This document shows, piece after piece, positions 1-6,809 of a DNA stretch of 7,812 bases. A program made the translations under genes and the position numbers. Origin of the DNA: Wenzhouxiangella sp. (GTDB lineage: Bacteria > Pseudomonadota > Gammaproteobacteria > Xanthomonadales > Wenzhouxiangellaceae). Under the pieces are notes generated by a model that did no database searches, was not told the DNA's origin, and saw only the letters and a program-made list of their open reading frames with translations. Numbering within the stretch: the stretch's first letter is position 1; each line of letters starts with the position of its first letter. The DNA lies in assembly GCA_007135355.1 (NCBI GenBank), contig SLJA01000248.1, positions 1-7,812 of the forward strand. The letters are read 5' to 3'.

Positions 1-2
1 AG

Positions 3-1466
3 GCCGAAATCAGCGGACGGGCCAAGCATGTTTATTCGATCTGGCGCAAGATGCAGCGCAAGGGGCTGGATTTTCACGAATTGTTTGACGTGCGCGCGGT
101 GCGCGTCATGGTCGACAGCGTAGCCGAGTGTTACTCGGTGCTCGGCCTGGTCCATACCCATTGGCAGCCGGTTCCGGGTGAGTTCGACGACTACATCACC
201 AATCCCAAGGCAAACCTCTATCAGTCACTGCACACCGCGGTGACCGGGGCAAGGGGGCGAGCCGTCGAGGTGCAGATTCGCACCCACGACATGCATCGCC
301 ATGCCGAGCTCGGGGTCGCCGCCCATTGGCGCTATAAAGAGGGCGGGCCGCGCGATGCCGGGCTGGAAAAACGCATCGGCGTGATGCGTCAGCTGCTTGA
401 GGGCAGTGAAGAGGAGGGCGATGATTCCAGCCTGCTTGAAGATTTCCACAACCTGACCACCGAGGATCGGGTCTATGTACTGACCCCGCGCGGTGAGGTC
501 AAAGATATGGTCGCCGGCGCCACGCCGCTGGATTTTGCCTATCTGGTCCATACCGAGGTCGGCCACCGTTGTCGCGGGGCACGCGTTAACGGCCGCATCG
601 TGCCGCTGACCACCGCGCTGAAAAACGGCGACCGGGTTGAAATTCTGACCGGTAAGGAATCGCGCCCCTCGCGCGACTGGCTCAGCCCCCGCCTGGGCTA
701 TATTCGTACCGCGAGAGCGCGCGCCAAGGTTCGTCACTGGTTCAAGCTGGCCAACTACGAAGAAAACCTGGCCGCCGGTCGCGCTGCGGTTGAGGCCGAG
801 TTCCGCCGTCTGGATCTGGAGCTGGACGAACTGGGCGAGGTCCTGGAGCAATTCAACTTCCGCCGCATCGAGGATCTTTGCGTGGCGGTGGGCTGCGGCG
901 AGTTGGGGGCGTCACAGGTCGCCCACGCGGTGGAGCGGCGCCACCCCGAACGGCGCCTGGATGAAGCGGTCATTCCGGTCAGCAAGGCGGTGCCGGGTCG
1001 CCGTGACAAGGGCACTGATATTCAGATTGAAGGGGTCGGCAATCTGCTCTACCAGATTGCCCATTGCTGCCAGCCGGTGCCCGGCGACGAGATTGCCGGC
1101 TACATTACCCAGGGCCGTGGAGTCAGCATTCACCGCCAGGACTGCCGCCAGTTCGTGCATTTGCAGCGTGAAGCCCCGGAGCGGGTGATTAGCGTGCGCT
1201 GGGCGCAGCAGGCTGTGGGGCGTTACCCGGCGCGCATTCTGATCGAGGCCTGGGACCGCCGCGAACTGATCCGCGACGTCAGCGGCCTGCTGGCCGGCGA
1301 GAACATCAATGTCACCGCCATGAACGCCAATCGGCAGGACGACAGCGAGCAGGTCCGCATCGAGTTGACCGTGCAGGTCGAAGACTATGAACAACTGGCC
1401 AGCCTGCTGAACCGATTGCAATCGGTTCAGGCGGTGATTTCCGCCAGGCGGGTGCGAACCGTCTAG
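3..1466 (+). CDS. relA: RelA, GTP pyrophosphokinase (ppGpp synthetase I), 5'-truncated
   Basis: RelA transfers pyrophosphate from ATP to GTP/GDP to make (p)ppGpp on stalled ribosomes carrying uncharged tRNA. The frame is open from base 3, so 487 residues are present; RelA is usually about 740, so the N-terminal pseudo-hydrolase HD domain and the start of the synthetase domain lie to the left. Window residues 1-110 are the synthetase domain: KHVYSIWRKM, then EFDD at residues 60-63 (the acidic EXDD form of monofunctional RelA, not the RXKD form of SpoT), YQSLHT and VEVQIRT. A TGS domain follows at about 154-216 (DRVYVLTPRGEV to DRVEILTG), then a helical linker, the zinc-finger domain with the CC pair at 355-356 and the HRQDC Cys at 381, and the C-terminal ACT domain at about 410-484. 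All regulatory domains appear intact. The gene ends in TAG, which overlaps the stop codon of the convergent glycosyltransferase gene. An oddity is NLYQS where NGYQS is usual. Confidence 0.96.
   Translation, partial: AEISGRAKHVYSIWRKMQRKGLDFHELFDVRAVRVMVDSVAECYSVLGLVHTHWQPVPGEFDDYITNPKANLYQSLHTAVTGARGRAVEVQIRTHDMHRHAELGVAAHWRYKEGGPRDAGLEKRIGVMRQLLEGSEEEGDDSSLLEDFHNLTTEDRVYVLTPRGEVKDMVAGATPLDFAYLVHTEVGHRCRGARVNGRIVPLTTALKNGDRVEILTGKESRPSRDWLSPRLGYIRTARARAKVRHWFKLANYEENLAAGRAAVEAEFRRLDLELDELGEVLEQFNFRRIEDLCVAVGCGELGASQVAHAVERRHPERRLDEAVIPVSKAVPGRRDKGTDIQIEGVGNLLYQIAHCCQPVPGDEIAGYITQGRGVSIHRQDCRQFVHLQREAPERVISVRWAQQAVGRYPARILIEAWDRRELIRDVSGLLAGENINVTAMNANRQDDSEQVRIELTVQVEDYEQLASLLNRLQSVQAVISARRVRTV
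1407..1430. repeat. Perfect 24-bp palindrome near the 3' end of relA
   Basis: The top strand reads CTGAACCGATTG followed immediately by its exact reverse complement, with no mismatch and no spacer. It lies inside the relA ACT-domain coding sequence, 34 bases before the stop codon, and downstream of the giant glycosyltransferase stop on the other strand. A short stem GGCGG/CCGCC (1430-1434 with 1441-1445, 6-base loop) directly follows and shares base 1430. It has no T-tract on either side, so a standard intrinsic terminator is not shown. It may be a protein-binding site, a hairpin that slows convergent transcription, or coding coincidence. Confidence 0.8.
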
Positions 1467-1478
1467 GAGCCGGTTCGC
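1454..1478. terminator. Stem-loop around the overlapping stop codons, possible bidirectional terminator
   Basis: GCGAACCG (1454-1461) pairs exactly with CGGTTCGC (1471-1478), giving an 8-bp stem with a 9-base loop. The loop contains the CTAG shared by the relA stop (1464-1466) and the glycosyltransferase stop (complement of 1463-1465). Being symmetric it would form in both transcripts. Neither side has a run of T, so efficient Rho-independent termination is doubtful; the placement exactly at the junction is the main argument. Its GAACCG/CGGTTC arms repeat those of the palindrome at 1407-1430, so the two could also pair with each other. Confidence 0.35.
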
Positions 1479-4400
1479 TCGTCTTGCGTCGACGCCAGCA
1501 ATTCGGCAACCATCGATCCGGCTGCCGCGCGCGAGAAATAGCGCTCGACATTGGCCAGCCCTCCCTCCGACAGCTTCAGCCACAACGTTTCATCGCTGTA
1601 GGCGCGTACCACTTCATCGGCGAAAGCCTTGGCCCCGTCGGCCACGAGCACGTCGTGACCATGCTCCAGGAACATGCCTTCCGAGGCGCAGCGCGTGGCC
1701 ACCACAGGCAGCCCCCAGGCCATGGCCTGGTTGACCTTGCCCTTGACGCCGGCGCCATAGCGCAGTGGCGCCAAGGACAGTCGACAGCCATTCAGATAGG
1801 GCGTCAAATCCTCCACGAAACCATGCATGATGACCCCGTCGACTGCTTTGCTGCGCAATGCATCAGGCATGCGGCTGCCGATGATGTGCAATCGAACCTC
1901 CGGCAGCTCGGCGCGAATCAGCGGGAAGATGTCGTCGATCAGCCATTCGGCCGCGTCTACATTGGGCGGATGCTGGAAGCCGCCGATGAACATGACATCG
2001 CGGCGCTGCACCCAGCCCTGTTGTCGGCCTTGAACGGTATGGATGTTGGAGAGAATTCGAACATCAGCTTGCGGTACCAGCTCGGCCAGCAGCTGCTGCT
2101 CTACCGGACTGACCACCAGGGAAATGTCGCTGTTTTCCATCAGCGTCAACTCGATCTTGCGGGTCCGTTCCGCGGCAGCTTTCATCGCGGCGCTGCCGCT
2201 TAGCTCGGCCTGCCGTTGCTCTCTGAGAAAGTGCAGATCGACCGTGTCAAAAACAATCCTGGCGTTGGGGCACAAGCGCCGCAACATGCCCAGAATGGGC
2301 TCCAGTATGTAGTGTCGGCTGACGAAAACCAGGTCCAGATCGTCGCCGTTGGCCTCCAGCCAGGGTTCCAGCGAGGTGACCGCAGGGGCGCACAAAAGCT
2401 CGATTCCGCGCTGCTGCAGCGCCGTTGAATAAGCACCTTCCCACAGCAGGTTTTGCGGCATGAACGACACCAGCCAGCCGTGTTCGACCATCAGTTCCAG
2501 GACTGCGGTAAAACGCACTGATCCTGAATCGTGATCCGGCATGGGGGTGGTGGCATCGATGACCAGGGCGCGTCCACGAGCGCGGTGGAAGCGAGCGCGA
2601 CGAACGGGGTCGGGTCGATCTTCGTCGATCTGGTGGGGTGGTTGCCGCTCTAGCGTCTCTTTCCAGCGCTCCAGGAATTTTTCCCGATTGACCGCCTGGT
2701 ACCGTTTGGTGCCGCTGGACTCATCGGTTCCTGAGCTGACGCCTTCATGATGAATAATCGTGCAGGCGGGTTGGCAGATGACCTTCAAGCCGTGCTTTCG
2801 AACGCGGAAACAAAGGTCGGTATCTTCGTAATAGGCCGGAGCGAAGTGGCGGTCAAAGCCGCCGAGTTCCGCGAATAGCGCTCGGGAAATAGCCAGGCAA
2901 GCACCGGAGACATAATCCGCCTCCGCAGCGAAATTGTACTGAGGCTGATCCGGAGACTCGTTGCGGCCATAATTCCAGCCGCTGGCATCAGCAAAAATGA
3001 TACCGCCGGCTTCCTGCAGGCGACCATCGGGGTAGACCAATCGGGCGCCAACGATACCGACAGAGCTGAAGGCGTTGAAAGTCTCGAGCAGCGCATCCAG
3101 CCAGCCCTGGGTGACCGTGGTGTCGTTGTTGAGAAACACCAGATAGTCGCCACGAGCGCTTTGTGCCCCCGCGTTGCAGGTTGCGATGAAGCCGCTGTTT
3201 TCGGCGTTCCGGACCACCTCGATGCCTGAGCATGTGGCCAGGTAGTCAGGCGTTGCATCGCTGGAGCAATCATCAACCACAATGACTTCGAACGCCACGT
3301 TGGCCGACACCGTGGCGATGCTGCGCAGGCAAGCGACCGTGTATGCCAGATTGTTGTACACCGGGATGATGATGCTGGCGAGCGGCTTCTCCGATTGCGG
3401 CAGTGATACCGGCTCGTGATGTTCAAGTTCGGTCGGGATTTCAACCCGCGGCAGCGGTGGCGGCTCGGGCGCACCCAGGCTCGTTCCCTGGGCAATTCGC
3501 AGCGTGTCCTTCAGCCCGTGCAAGGCCAGACTATGGCTGAGCCGGCCGAGCAGCTGCGGCCAGCGCAGCGGATTCCACGCGCGACGCTTTCCGATTTCGG
3601 CCAGGACCCGGTTGGAAAAGCGCAGCGGCTTGGTCAGACGCCAGGATCGACTGGCGCGGATGGTATTCAGCTCGTTGGCAAAATAGGCCTCCCGGCTCTC
3701 AGCGGCCTGCAGGTCTTGCTGGAGATGCTTGATCTCCGTATCGGCCTGCTCACGTAGTTCCGCTTCATGCTGCAACTGTGTTTCCAGTTCCTGAGCAAAC
3801 CTGTCTTTTTCATCCAATCTGCTTTCCAGAGTGCCGATTTGCTGGCGTTGAGACCGGACTTCTTGATCAAGAGAGTTGGCCCGTTCGGTTCGCTCCTCCA
3901 GTTGGCGATCGAGGTCCTTGATATGCAGTCGGTGAGCGGCGACCGCCTCATTCAGTGCTTGTGCCCACTCTGTTCGATCTTTCAGTTGATCCTCCAAGGT
4001 TCCTACGTGTTCTCGTTCAGACTCCAAATCTCGTTCAAGTGACTTGGCCCAGGTTGTTCTGTCTTCAAGCTGGCTCTGCAGATCGGCAATACATTTTCGG
4101 TGATCGCTGATTTCCTGGTCCAAGGACTTTGCCCACTGGGTTCGTTCCTCAAGTTGGAAATTGAGATCCTTGATCCGCCGCCGCTGAACTGCAATCTCCT
4201 GATCCAGTGCTTGCGCCCAGTTCGTTCTATCTTTTAGATGAGCCTCAATGGTGTTGACGTGTTCACGCGCAAAAACCAAGTCTTGTTCCAGCGACTTGGC
4301 CCACTGGGTTCGTTCCTCAAGCTGGCTCTCCAGATCCGCAATATATTCTCGATGATCGCTGATTTCCTGGTCCAAGGACTTGGCCCACTCGGTTCGTTCC

Positions 4401-6691
4401 TCAAGCTCGCGATCAAGATCCTTGATGTGCCGTCGGTGAACTCTGATCTCTTGATCAAGTTCTTGCGCCCAGTCCGTTCTATCTTTTAGTTGATCCTCCA
4501 AGGTTCCAACGATCTCTCGTTCGAGATTCAAGTCTCGTTCCAGAGACTTGGCCCATTGTGTTCTTTCCTTCAGCTGGTCTTCCAGCATCTTGAAGTGGGC
4601 CCGCTCGGCACTCAAGTCGCGCTCCAGGGATTGTCCCCAACGGGTTTTGTCAGCGGCCAGGCGCTCGCAGCGAAGGGCCCAGTGGGTCCGCGCATCCAAC
4701 TCGTTCCTGATGCTGCCGATTTCCACTTCCAGCGCTCGAGCTTGCGCTTCAAACCGGGCCAGCTTGGCGCTGTTGAAGTCCGCCTCGGCCTGCAACGGAT
4801 CACTGGGCTTCAATGCAGGTGCTGAAACCGTCTCGGCGGGAAGGGCCTTCCAGTAGCGTTTAACGACTGTTTTGACGCGCGACTGTCGAGGTTTTTTGCC
4901 GGCTGCTTGCTGCAGTGTCTCCGGGCTACGGTGCAACTCCTGGATCACATCCAGCAGCTTGTCCGGAGATGGATCGAACAGCCATCCATTCTTGCCCGGT
5001 TCAATGCGTTCGATAAAGCTGCCCAGACGCGTGGCGATGGGCGGGATACCCAGCGCACGAGTCTCCGACAGCGCATAGTTCCAGGTCTCGGGAACGGTGG
5101 ACAGGAACAACGCTGCTTGCGGCGCCAGCTGATGCAGCAAGTCCGGCAGCTGTGTGCGCCGGTACTCGGCAATGATGTCAACGCCTGTGCGGCCATAGAA
5201 GCGCCAGCCGTTGCGTCCACACCCGAGCAGGGTCAGGTGGGCCAGCTTGGCCAGATCATCGATTGTGCTCTCAAGCAGCCTGAGGCCCTTACCTGCCGAG
5301 AGCCGGCCCGGTACGACGATGTTCAAGCGTCCATCGTCCCGAGCGCGCCCGGTTACAGGGCGAGTCCGTCTGGACCAGCCCTTGAAGCCGTGACCAATGA
5401 CCACCGCCGTTTCCAACGGGTCGGAAACCAGCAGTTGCCAGCGCTTGAGTGTTTCTCGGGTTGGCGTAAAAAGAACGATGCGGTTTGTCTTGACGTGTTG
5501 CAGCCAGGTATTTCTTAGGTCACGCCAATGATCGGACCGGCGTGCCAGAAAAGGAATGGAACCGGCATGCTCGGTCAACGCTGCTTCAACAGCAATCTCG
5601 CTGCCTTGTTGCCAGGCGAGTGGATCGATATGCAGGATGGGCCAGGCTGGATAGTAGTCATGCAGCATCAATGCCGTAGGTCGTCCGGTATTCAATGCAT
5701 CGAGCGAGTGTCCGATCAGCGAGGACACCAGGATTCGACTGACGGCATAGCGGTCCAGAAGCTTGTCGAGCAAATGCCGGTACCCAGCGTGCGAGATTGC
5801 ACTATCGGCAATCGCGGGGCGCAACGGAATTTCACGAACCAGTCCCCGATCCGGCCCCAGCGCGTAAAGTCGTAGTGTTTCTCCATGAATCACCCCGTTG
5901 GGGTCGCCATGAGAAGCCAAGACCAGATGATGTCCGGCTGGATCGGCGTCGATGACATCAGTAATCCAGCGCGCGACACCGCCGCCCCAGCTATGCGTAA
6001 TATGCAGGGTGACGGCATGCTCACTGAGACCGACTGCCGGTGGAGGCGCAGCGCTGGGTTGGTCTCCGAGTGCTTTCAGTCGTGCCCGAGTCGGGCCAAA
6101 GGCACTGATGATCGCCGGTTGCGCCAGCTTGCCGGCGTCGATGGGCCTGCCGGGATCAAACGCGAACAGACTGTCAATCAACAGCCCCGGTGACTCCGTG
6201 GTCAGTTTGTCAAGGGATCCGGACGGCAGATAAACACAGTGTGTCGGGAAGTCATGTATGGGCGTGGCCACATGCTCGGAGCACAGCCAGAGCCAGCCAT
6301 CGACGGTCTCTTCAACGGCTGGAGCCGGTATTCCGGCCAGTGGATTGATGGCATCGTGGTAATTGCCGGCCGGAATTCGCGGCAGTCCGACATCATGATT
6401 CAGTGATGCAGTCAGACGCGTCAGCCCGTTCGGCGGCAACAGCAGCCCGCTGCGAATGAACAAAAGCCCTGATCCAGCGTCTATTTCGCGTGCGAGTTCC
6501 AGCATGTCCCCCCAGCTTGAGCGCGTCGGGCGGCGCGCCGGGCGGTACTCGGCCAGTGCCTTGTTGCTCTTGAGCAGGTTTTCCAGCCAGCCCGGATCGA
6601 TTTGACCGGTCCTGTCGGGCAAGGCGACGGTCAGGATCTGCCTATCCTGGTAAGCTTTTTTCTGACTCATGGTGCTTTCGTCCAGGTCCAT
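1463..6691 (-). CDS. Giant multidomain glycosyltransferase (GT4 - coiled coil - GT2 - GT4-like)
   Basis: This 1742-residue protein probably adds two or more sugars to a lipid-linked surface polysaccharide in the cytoplasm; the sugars cannot be read from sequence. Residues 1-220 look like a decayed GT-A fold. Residues 225-620 are a GT4-type GT-B module with a GGG loop (236-238), PGRLSAGKG (R463, K468, donor phosphate) and an intact EX7E pair (E535, E543). Residues 635-1010 are coiled coil, including ten 28-residue repeats at 694-973. A basic linker with SRSWRLTKPLR (1014-1024) follows. Residues 1100-1345 are a GT2 module: IIIPVYNN, VVDD (D1140, D1141), LNND (D1190), YYEDTD (E1289, D1290) and HHEG (1314-1317). 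Residues 1372-1735 are a second GT-B module of the kind often fused to GT2 (PDHDSGSVR, FIGGFQHPPN, GAGVKGKVNQAM). I see no signal peptide or membrane span. I chose the ATG at 6691 because AGAGGG sits 6 bases upstream; the ATG at 6670 has no comparable site. The gene diverges from mrcB, converges on relA and appears to be a single transcription unit. Confidence 0.93.
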   Translation of the reverse strand: MDLDESTMSQKKAYQDRQILTVALPDRTGQIDPGWLENLLKSNKALAEYRPARRPTRSSWGDMLELAREIDAGSGLLFIRSGLLLPPNGLTRLTASLNHDVGLPRIPAGNYHDAINPLAGIPAPAVEETVDGWLWLCSEHVATPIHDFPTHCVYLPSGSLDKLTTESPGLLIDSLFAFDPGRPIDAGKLAQPAIISAFGPTRARLKALGDQPSAAPPPAVGLSEHAVTLHITHSWGGGVARWITDVIDADPAGHHLVLASHGDPNGVIHGETLRLYALGPDRGLVREIPLRPAIADSAISHAGYRHLLDKLLDRYAVSRILVSSLIGHSLDALNTGRPTALMLHDYYPAWPILHIDPLAWQQGSEIAVEAALTEHAGSIPFLARRSDHWRDLRNTWLQHVKTNRIVLFTPTRETLKRWQLLVSDPLETAVVIGHGFKGWSRRTRPVTGRARDDGRLNIVVPGRLSAGKGLRLLESTIDDLAKLAHLTLLGCGRNGWRFYGRTGVDIIAEYRRTQLPDLLHQLAPQAALFLSTVPETWNYALSETRALGIPPIATRLGSFIERIEPGKNGWLFDPSPDKLLDVIQELHRSPETLQQAAGKKPRQSRVKTVVKRYWKALPAETVSAPALKPSDPLQAEADFNSAKLARFEAQARALEVEIGSIRNELDARTHWALRCERLAADKTRWGQSLERDLSAERAHFKMLEDQLKERTQWAKSLERDLNLEREIVGTLEDQLKDRTDWAQELDQEIRVHRRHIKDLDRELEERTEWAKSLDQEISDHREYIADLESQLEERTQWAKSLEQDLVFAREHVNTIEAHLKDRTNWAQALDQEIAVQRRRIKDLNFQLEERTQWAKSLDQEISDHRKCIADLQSQLEDRTTWAKSLERDLESEREHVGTLEDQLKDRTEWAQALNEAVAAHRLHIKDLDRQLEERTERANSLDQEVRSQRQQIGTLESRLDEKDRFAQELETQLQHEAELREQADTEIKHLQQDLQAAESREAYFANELNTIRASRSWRLTKPLRFSNRVLAEIGKRRAWNPLRWPQLLGRLSHSLALHGLKDTLRIAQGTSLGAPEPPPLPRVEIPTELEHHEPVSLPQSEKPLASIIIPVYNNLAYTVACLRSIATVSANVAFEVIVVDDCSSDATPDYLATCSGIEVVRNAENSGFIATCNAGAQSARGDYLVFLNNDTTVTQGWLDALLETFNAFSSVGIVGARLVYPDGRLQEAGGIIFADASGWNYGRNESPDQPQYNFAAEADYVSGACLAISRALFAELGGFDRHFAPAYYEDTDLCFRVRKHGLKVICQPACTIIHHEGVSSGTDESSGTKRYQAVNREKFLERWKETLERQPPHQIDEDRPDPVRRARFHRARGRALVIDATTPMPDHDSGSVRFTAVLELMVEHGWLVSFMPQNLLWEGAYSTALQQRGIELLCAPAVTSLEPWLEANGDDLDLVFVSRHYILEPILGMLRRLCPNARIVFDTVDLHFLREQRQAELSGSAAMKAAAERTRKIELTLMENSDISLVVSPVEQQLLAELVPQADVRILSNIHTVQGRQQGWVQRRDVMFIGGFQHPPNVDAAEWLIDDIFPLIRAELPEVRLHIIGSRMPDALRSKAVDGVIMHGFVEDLTPYLNGCRLSLAPLRYGAGVKGKVNQAMAWGLPVVATRCASEGMFLEHGHDVLVADGAKAFADEVVRAYSDETLWLKLSEGGLANVERYFSRAAAGSMVAELLASTQDERTGS
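3620..3652 (-). other. SRSWRLTKPLR linker motif after the coiled coil
   Basis: Residues 1014-1024 read SRSWRLTKPLR and are followed by a basic, tryptophan-containing stretch (GKRRAWNPLRWPQLLGRL, 1034-1051). From general familiarity, an 'S-x-SWR-x-T-x-PLR' segment recurs after coiled coils in bacterial polysaccharide glycosyltransferases and methyltransferases. Its mix of basic and aromatic residues would suit peripheral contact with the inner membrane, but that role is inference. It marks the junction between the coiled coil and the GT2 module. Confidence 0.6.
3773..4612 (-). repeat. Ten tandem 84-bp repeats encoding a coiled coil, in a 252-bp super-repeat
   Basis: Ten consecutive 28-residue units occupy protein residues 694-973. 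Within a unit, R4, L14, A21 and L24 are the same in all ten; L10 in nine (Ile once); R17-T18 in nine; W20 in eight. Positions 3, 7, 10, 14, 17, 21, 24 and 28 follow 3-4 spacing, so 28 residues are exactly four heptads, with an Arg recurring in the hydrophobic seam at position 17. Units 2-10 fall into an ABC-ABC-ABC order with period 84 residues: A is marked by KDRT.WAQ, B by IKDL and EERT, C by SDHR..IADL in its first two copies. Unit 1 is C-like. The super-repeats span 4277-4528, 4025-4276 and 3773-4024. DNA identity supports this: 29 bases are identical at 4101-4129 and 4353-4381 (offset 252), and 20 at 3984-4003 and 4488-4507 (offset 504). The last unit is the most diverged. Confidence 0.93.
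6182..6511 (-). other. Degenerate GT-A (GT2-like) domain inside the giant glycosyltransferase
   Basis: Residues about 61-170 keep the outline of a GT2 domain without its catalytic residues. The stretch GSGLLFIRSGLLLPPNGL is spaced like the usual 'LLFLNxDtxLpPgaL' strand-DXD-helix unit, but the metal-binding Asp is gone and IRSG stands in its place. HCVYLPSGSLDKL, about 50 residues further on, resembles the usual 'G.CLYIRRSALD.LG.FD' segment. The assignment is by eye and weak; it could instead be a lineage-specific N-terminal domain. If correct, the module is non-catalytic and may bind acceptor or support folding. Confidence 0.35.
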
Positions 6692-6697
6692 GACGCG

Positions 6698-6703
6698 CCC
6701 TCT
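6698..6703 (-). promoter_or_regulatory. Ribosome binding site of the giant glycosyltransferase
   Basis: On the minus strand AGAGGG lies six bases before the ATG at 6691. It is the best Shine-Dalgarno-like match near either candidate start and favours this ATG over the in-frame ATG at 6670, which is preceded by GACGAAAGCACC. A small inverted repeat (CTGGA 6702-6706, TCCAG 6714-6718) overlaps its 5' edge; I attach no function to it. Confidence 0.5.
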
Positions 6704-6753
6704 GGAATGACGATCCAGCTGGGGCCACGGTCAGAGCGGCCGCCCGCATGCGC

Positions 6754-6782
6754 TTCCAAGGGTCAAATGATGACGGTATTAT
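6754..6782 (+). promoter_or_regulatory. Possible mrcB promoter in the 118-bp divergent gap
   Basis: The gap 6692-6809 between the divergent genes is the only noncoding stretch. TATTAT at 6777-6782 differs from the sigma-70 -10 consensus at one base. At 17-bp spacing the -35 position (6754-6759) reads TTCCAA, only 3 of 6 matches. Transcription would begin near 6789, leaving a short leader of about 20 bases. The same bases read GATAAT on the minus strand, so overlapping divergent promoters are possible, but the minus-strand -35 position is poor. Confidence 0.3.
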
Positions 6783-6809
6783 CCCCTATCCAAAGTGCGA
6801 TCTGGCTTC

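Noticed and set aside
912..1583. Open frame of 223 codons on the minus strand, antisense to the relA 3' end
   Set aside because: It lies opposite a strongly supported RelA frame, crosses into the next gene, has no recognisable motif, and long antisense frames are expected in GC-rich coding DNA.
1484..2203. Open frame of 239 codons on the plus strand, antisense to the C-terminal GT-B module
   Set aside because: The opposite strand encodes clear glycosyltransferase motifs across the whole interval; this frame shows no domain and no ribosome binding site I can defend.
3773..4612. Repeat array considered as CRISPR or a noncoding satellite
   Set aside because: Units are contiguous 84-mers with no spacers, keep one reading frame throughout and encode a regular heptad pattern.
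4907..5518. Open frame of 203 codons on the plus strand, antisense to the N-terminal GT4 module
   Set aside because: It overlaps the EX7E and PGRLSAGKG coding region on the other strand and its translation shows no familiar motif.
6670..6672. Alternative ATG start of the giant glycosyltransferase at 6670
   Set aside because: It lacks a good Shine-Dalgarno, while the ATG at 6691 has AGAGGG at suitable spacing; it would shorten the protein by only 7 residues and remains possible.
6737..6744. GCGGCCGC palindrome in the divergent gap as an operator
   Set aside because: An 8-base GC palindrome is likely by chance in this composition and there is no second copy or spacing to support an operator.
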